Assembly: GCA_025358155.1 (NCBI GenBank)
Contig: JANYKR010000060.1
Location: 1-33,765 of the forward strand
Length of the DNA stretch: 33,765 nt
From: Betaproteobacteria bacterium
GTDB lineage: Bacteria > Pseudomonadota > Gammaproteobacteria > Burkholderiales > Burkholderiaceae_C
Direction: 5' to 3'
Positions 30,994-33,765 of the stretch are shown here, piece after piece. The number at the start of each line of letters is the position of its first letter. Positions within the stretch are counted from its first letter, which is position 1. A model generated the notes under the pieces. That model worked only from the letters and a program-made list of their open reading frames with translations. It made no database searches and was not told the origin of the DNA. Made by a program: the position numbers and the translations under genes.

Positions 30994-31665
30994 ATGAAAC
31001 GTCAGGACGATCCCACCGGCAGCGGCAGCCACGACCCGGTCGTTCCACGCGACGCCGGTCACGTCGAGCCCGAGCCTGACGAAGGCGCCGATCTTGCCGG
31101 CCTGGTGCTGGCGCTGATCGGCAGCCGCCATTCGGTTGCGCCGAAACGGCTGTCCGCGCCCGGCCCCGACACGGCACAGCTGCTTCAGATGGTCGAGGCG
31201 GCCGCCTGCGCGCCCGACCACCGTGCGCTGCGGCCCTGGCGGCTGATCCGCATTGCCGACCACCAGCGCGACGCGCAGGCCGACCTGTTCGAGGCCTGCA
31301 GCCGCGAGCGAGCGCCCGAGACCCCGCCGGCCGACCTGCAGCGCAGCCGGGACAAGGCCTACCGCGCACCCACCTTGTTGCTGGCGGTGTTGCGGACCAC
31401 CCCCGATGACCCCGAAGTGACCGAGCTTGAACGTGCGGTGACCCTGGGTGCGGCGCTGATGAGCCTGCTGCTGGCGGCGCACGGCTTGGGTTTTGGCGCG
31501 ATGCTGACCAGCGGCCGGGCGGTGCGCAGCGCCCGCTTTGCGCACGCCCTGGCGCTGGCGGCCGATGAGCAGGCGGTGTGTTTTGTGTCGATCGGCAGCG
31601 CGCCCGCCGCAGCACGCCGCCGAGACCGGCCCACGGCGCAGGATTTTCTGGGCGACTGGGTCTGA
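30994..31665 (+). CDS. Nitroreductase family flavoprotein (YdjA-like)
   Basis: A 223-residue protein from ATG 30994 (MKRQDDPTGSGSHDPV). A hydrophilic Asp/Glu/His-rich tail of about 40 residues precedes the domain. AAACAPDHRALRPWRLIRI (about residues 66-84) corresponds to the FMN-binding APDHxxxxPWxF motif of E. coli YdjA, and the helical AVTLGAALMSLLLAAHGLGFGAMLTSG segment and closing VSIGSAP also fit. Members use FMN and NAD(P)H to reduce nitro compounds, quinones or similar acceptors as dimers; the physiological substrate is unknown. It follows DUF2007 after 38 nt on the same strand and is separated from the nitronate-monooxygenase-like gene by 121 nt. Confidence 0.88.
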   Translation: MKRQDDPTGSGSHDPVVPRDAGHVEPEPDEGADLAGLVLALIGSRHSVAPKRLSAPGPDTAQLLQMVEAAACAPDHRALRPWRLIRIADHQRDAQADLFEACSRERAPETPPADLQRSRDKAYRAPTLLLAVLRTTPDDPEVTELERAVTLGAALMSLLLAAHGLGFGAMLTSGRAVRSARFAHALALAADEQAVCFVSIGSAPAAARRRDRPTAQDFLGDWV

Positions 31666-31786
31666 GGCTCCGCCCCGAACTGGCCGCAACCGACCCCGCC
31701 CCAGCCCTGGCACGTAGGCGACTGCCGCCCCGCCGGCTGGCACGCACACTCGCCCCTTCTTGCACTGTCCCCACGACCCCAAAGCC

Positions 31787-32722
31787 ATGAACCGCGTGCT
31801 TGCCGATACCGGCGCCACCTACCCCATCGTGCAGGCACCCATGGGCTGGATCGCGCGCAGCACGCTGGCGCTGGCGGTGTCCCGGGCCGGCGGCCTGGGC
31901 ATCATCGAGACCTCGTCCGGCGAGACCGCCAACTGCCAGCGCGAGATCGGGCTGATGGTCGAGTCGGGCCTGCCGTTTGGCGTCAACCTGCCGATCCGGT
32001 TTTTGAAGGATGACGCGATGCTGCGCTTCGTCTGCGAATCGGGCGTCCGCTTTGTCACCACCTCGGCCGGCAGCCCGGCCAAGTTCATTGCGCCGCTCAA
32101 GGCGGCCGGCATCAAGGTTTACCACGCCGTGCCCACGCTGGACACCGCGCTGAAGTGCGTGGACGCCGGCATCGACGGCCTGGTGGTCGAGGGCGCCGAG
32201 GGCGGCGGCTTCAAGAACCCCGAGGAGGTCAGCACGCTGGTGCTGCTGCAGGCCATCCGCGAGCGGGTGGACGTGCCGCTGATCGCGGCCGGCGGCATCG
32301 TCGATGGCCGGGGCATGGCAGCCGCCTTTGCGCTGGGCGCCGAAGCGGTGCAGATGGGCACCCGTTTTGTGTCCAGCGCCGAGAGCCCGGTGCACGACAA
32401 TTACAAAAACGCGATCATGTCAGCTGACGCCACCGGCACCTGGGTGCTGAACAAAAAATCAAGCCCCTGCATCCGCGCCCTCAAGACCGATTTCAGCCAG
32501 ACGATTCATGATGCCGGGTTGATGCCGGCCGATACCTTCTCGGGCATCTTGCAGGTGTACTTTGGCGGCGACATGAACGCCGCACCCGCCCTGGCCGGCC
32601 AGTCGGTCGGGCTGATCCACGGCGTCAAAACGGTCAAGCAAATCATCGACGACACGGTGGCCGAGTTTCAGCTGATTTGCGCCCGCATGGGCGCGATGGC
32701 CGCCGCTGCCAACTTTGCTTGA
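31787..32722 (+). CDS. Nitronate monooxygenase/FabK-like FMN protein
   Basis: A 311-residue TIM-barrel flavoprotein from ATG 31787. PIVQAPMGWIAR at the N-terminus, LPFGVNLPI, and the phosphate-binding VPLIAAGGIVDGRGMAAAFALGAEAVQMGTRF region are those of nitronate monooxygenases and enoyl-ACP reductase FabK. Class I nitronate monooxygenases and FabK have a catalytic His in 'GGH'; here the corresponding stretch is EGAEGGGFKNP, with Phe142 in that place. Classical nitronate oxidation is therefore uncertain, and the protein belongs to a subgroup usually annotated by similarity only. It is followed after 36 nt by an SDR gene on the same strand, so the pair may act on the same small-molecule or acyl substrate (inference). 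Confidence 0.87.
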   Translation: MNRVLADTGATYPIVQAPMGWIARSTLALAVSRAGGLGIIETSSGETANCQREIGLMVESGLPFGVNLPIRFLKDDAMLRFVCESGVRFVTTSAGSPAKFIAPLKAAGIKVYHAVPTLDTALKCVDAGIDGLVVEGAEGGGFKNPEEVSTLVLLQAIRERVDVPLIAAGGIVDGRGMAAAFALGAEAVQMGTRFVSSAESPVHDNYKNAIMSADATGTWVLNKKSSPCIRALKTDFSQTIHDAGLMPADTFSGILQVYFGGDMNAAPALAGQSVGLIHGVKTVKQIIDDTVAEFQLICARMGAMAAAANFA

Positions 32723-32758
32723 GCACGGCGCATTTCATCCTTTCAGGAACCCACACCC

Positions 32759-33523
32759 ATGAACACACTCTTTTCACTCGCTGGCCGCACTGCGCTGGTC
32801 ACCGGCGGCTCACGTGGCATTGGCCGCATGATTGCGGCTGGCTTTTTGCAGCAAGGCGCCAAGGTGTACATCTCGTCGCGCAAGGCGGCGGCCTGTGACG
32901 CGGCAGTGGCCGAACTCTCGGCCCTGGGCACCTGCATCGCATTGCCTGCCGATGTCTCGACCCCGGCCGGCATCGCTGCGCTGGTGGCAGCCTACAGCGC
33001 CCGCGAGAGCCGGCTCGACATCCTGGTCAACAACGCCGGCGCCGCCTGGGGCGCGCCGTTTGATGAGTTTCCGGAGGCGGGCTGGGACAAGGTGGTCGAT
33101 CTGAACCTCAAGTCGCCTTTCTTCCTGACCCAGGCGCTGCACAAGCTGCTGATCGCAGGCGCTGCGCAGCAACCGGCCAAGGTGATCAACATCGCCTCGA
33201 TCGACGGCCAGACCGTCAACCCGCAAGAGACCTACAGCTACGCTGCCAGCAAATCCGGCCTGATCCACCTCAGCAAGCGCATGGCGCTGCGGCTGGTGCA
33301 GGACAACATCATCGTCAACGCAATCTGCCCGGGCGCCTTTGCCAGCGAGATGAACCGCGACGCCCGCGACCATGCCGACGCAGTGGCCGCCCGCATCCCG
33401 GCACGCCGCGTCGGTGTGGACGACGACATGGCCGCCGCCGCGATCTACCTGGCCTCACGGGCCGGCGATTACGTGGTGGGCACCACCCTGACGGTGGACG
33501 GCGGTGTGAACCTGGTGCGTTGA
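32759..33523 (+). CDS. SDR family oxidoreductase (RhlG-like)
   Basis: A 254-residue short-chain dehydrogenase with AGGAA nine bases before ATG 32759. The start MNTLFSLAGRTALVTGGSRG and cofactor motif TGGSRGIG (15-22) are followed by NNAG (91-94), catalytic Ser147 and Tyr161-x3-Lys165 (YAASK). The N-terminus is close to that of Pseudomonas RhlG, an NADPH-dependent beta-ketoacyl reductase (FSLAGRxALVTGGSRGIGxMIA). Reduction of a keto or ketoacyl group is likely; the natural substrate is unknown. It pairs with the FMN protein upstream (36 nt). Downstream, an inverted repeat (33549-33556 with 33599-33606) may mark the end of the transcript. Confidence 0.92.
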   Translation: MNTLFSLAGRTALVTGGSRGIGRMIAAGFLQQGAKVYISSRKAAACDAAVAELSALGTCIALPADVSTPAGIAALVAAYSARESRLDILVNNAGAAWGAPFDEFPEAGWDKVVDLNLKSPFFLTQALHKLLIAGAAQQPAKVINIASIDGQTVNPQETYSYAASKSGLIHLSKRMALRLVQDNIIVNAICPGAFASEMNRDARDHADAVAARIPARRVGVDDDMAAAAIYLASRAGDYVVGTTLTVDGGVNLVR

Positions 33524-33548
33524 GCCTGGGGCGGCCGCAGGCGGGCCT

Positions 33549-33606
33549 CTGTCACCGGCGCACCAACCGGGCCCGTCTCAAGCTGACCCAGCCTGCCGGG
33601 TGACAG
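33549..33606. repeat. Inverted repeat downstream of the SDR gene
   Basis: CTGTCACC (33549-33556) and GGTGACAG (33599-33606) are exact inverted repeats 42 bases apart, with a GC-rich palindrome (CGGGCCCG) in between. A long imperfect hairpin could form 26 nt after the SDR stop. It may be a terminator or a protein-binding site. The rest of the right end up to 33765 shows no convincing gene. Confidence 0.35.
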
Positions 33607-33765
33607 CCCCTGCGGCCATGGCCTGAACCTTGCGTGTGCCAACGCAACACCTGCCCCGGGCTCAGGCCGGGTGTGCCAGCGAACAGATGGCAGCGCCGGG
33701 CTGGCGTACGCTGTAGTCTGCGGCTTGCTGTTGGCATCGCGGCTGGGTGTTGGCCCAACCCGGCC

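Noticed and set aside
30443-32395. 650-codon open frame on the minus strand spanning five plus-strand genes
   Set aside because: It runs antisense to transporter, DUF2007, nitroreductase and flavoprotein genes with clear motifs, and its sequence is low-complexity Arg/Pro/Gly.
33552-33758. 68-codon minus-strand frame near the right edge
   Set aside because: Composition (Arg/His/Gly/Pro) and lack of a start signal suggest chance; no family resemblance.

Overview
The window is high-GC DNA with Ala/Leu/Gly/Arg-rich proteins. It has several TTG/GTG starts with good Shine-Dalgarno sites, and a gene set (DUF3149, DUF2189, DUF2007, MdlAB-type exporters, many PAS sensor proteins) typical of Betaproteobacteria, order Burkholderiales; a Leptothrix/Rubrivivax/Ideonella-like genus is my best guess. 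It looks like ordinary chromosome: no transposase, integrase, phage gene, CRISPR array, tRNA or rRNA was seen.

Left part (1-6.4 kb): a partial small helical protein runs off the left edge on the minus strand, divergent from a second small hypothetical gene. Next comes a membrane-anchored hybrid histidine kinase on the minus strand, then a minus-strand pair encoding a large secreted beta-propeller-like protein and a membrane-anchored Cys-containing protein.

Central left (6.4-13.7 kb): a tight plus-strand operon encodes both halves of an MdlA/MdlB heterodimeric ABC exporter (4-nt overlap), an MFS exporter (8-nt overlap) and a PAS-GGDEF diguanylate cyclase (38-nt gap). A crotonase-family protein carrying an in-frame 30-bp tandem repeat follows. 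A 53-residue DUF3149 membrane protein lies convergent to it.

Middle (13.9-18.1 kb): minus-strand 6-phosphofructokinase, an S10 serine carboxypeptidase (TTG start) and a PLP-dependent threonine/serine dehydratase, then a small conserved-looking hypothetical gene.

Central right (18.2-28.3 kb): an Fe/2-oxoglutarate dioxygenase divergent from a 974-residue multi-PAS hybrid histidine kinase, then peptidyl-dipeptidase Dcp divergent from lspA. lspA starts a plus-strand run with a DUF2189 membrane protein, an orphan PAS histidine kinase that overlaps it by 8 nt, and an exported trypsin-like protease.

Right part (28.5-33.5 kb): NADPH:quinone reductase, with a near-perfect dyad before its ribosome-binding site, is divergent from an EamA transporter, DUF2007 zinc-ribbon protein, nitroreductase, nitronate-monooxygenase-like flavoprotein and SDR oxidoreductase.

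Taken together, the window is rich in signalling (three histidine kinases and a diguanylate cyclase, but no stand-alone DNA-binding response regulator), envelope/export functions and flavin/NADPH redox enzymes. No gene cluster clearly forms a wholly new system. The best candidates for unstudied biology are the exporter-diguanylate cyclase operon, the lspA-DUF2189-kinase-protease run, and the paired small helical proteins at the left edge.
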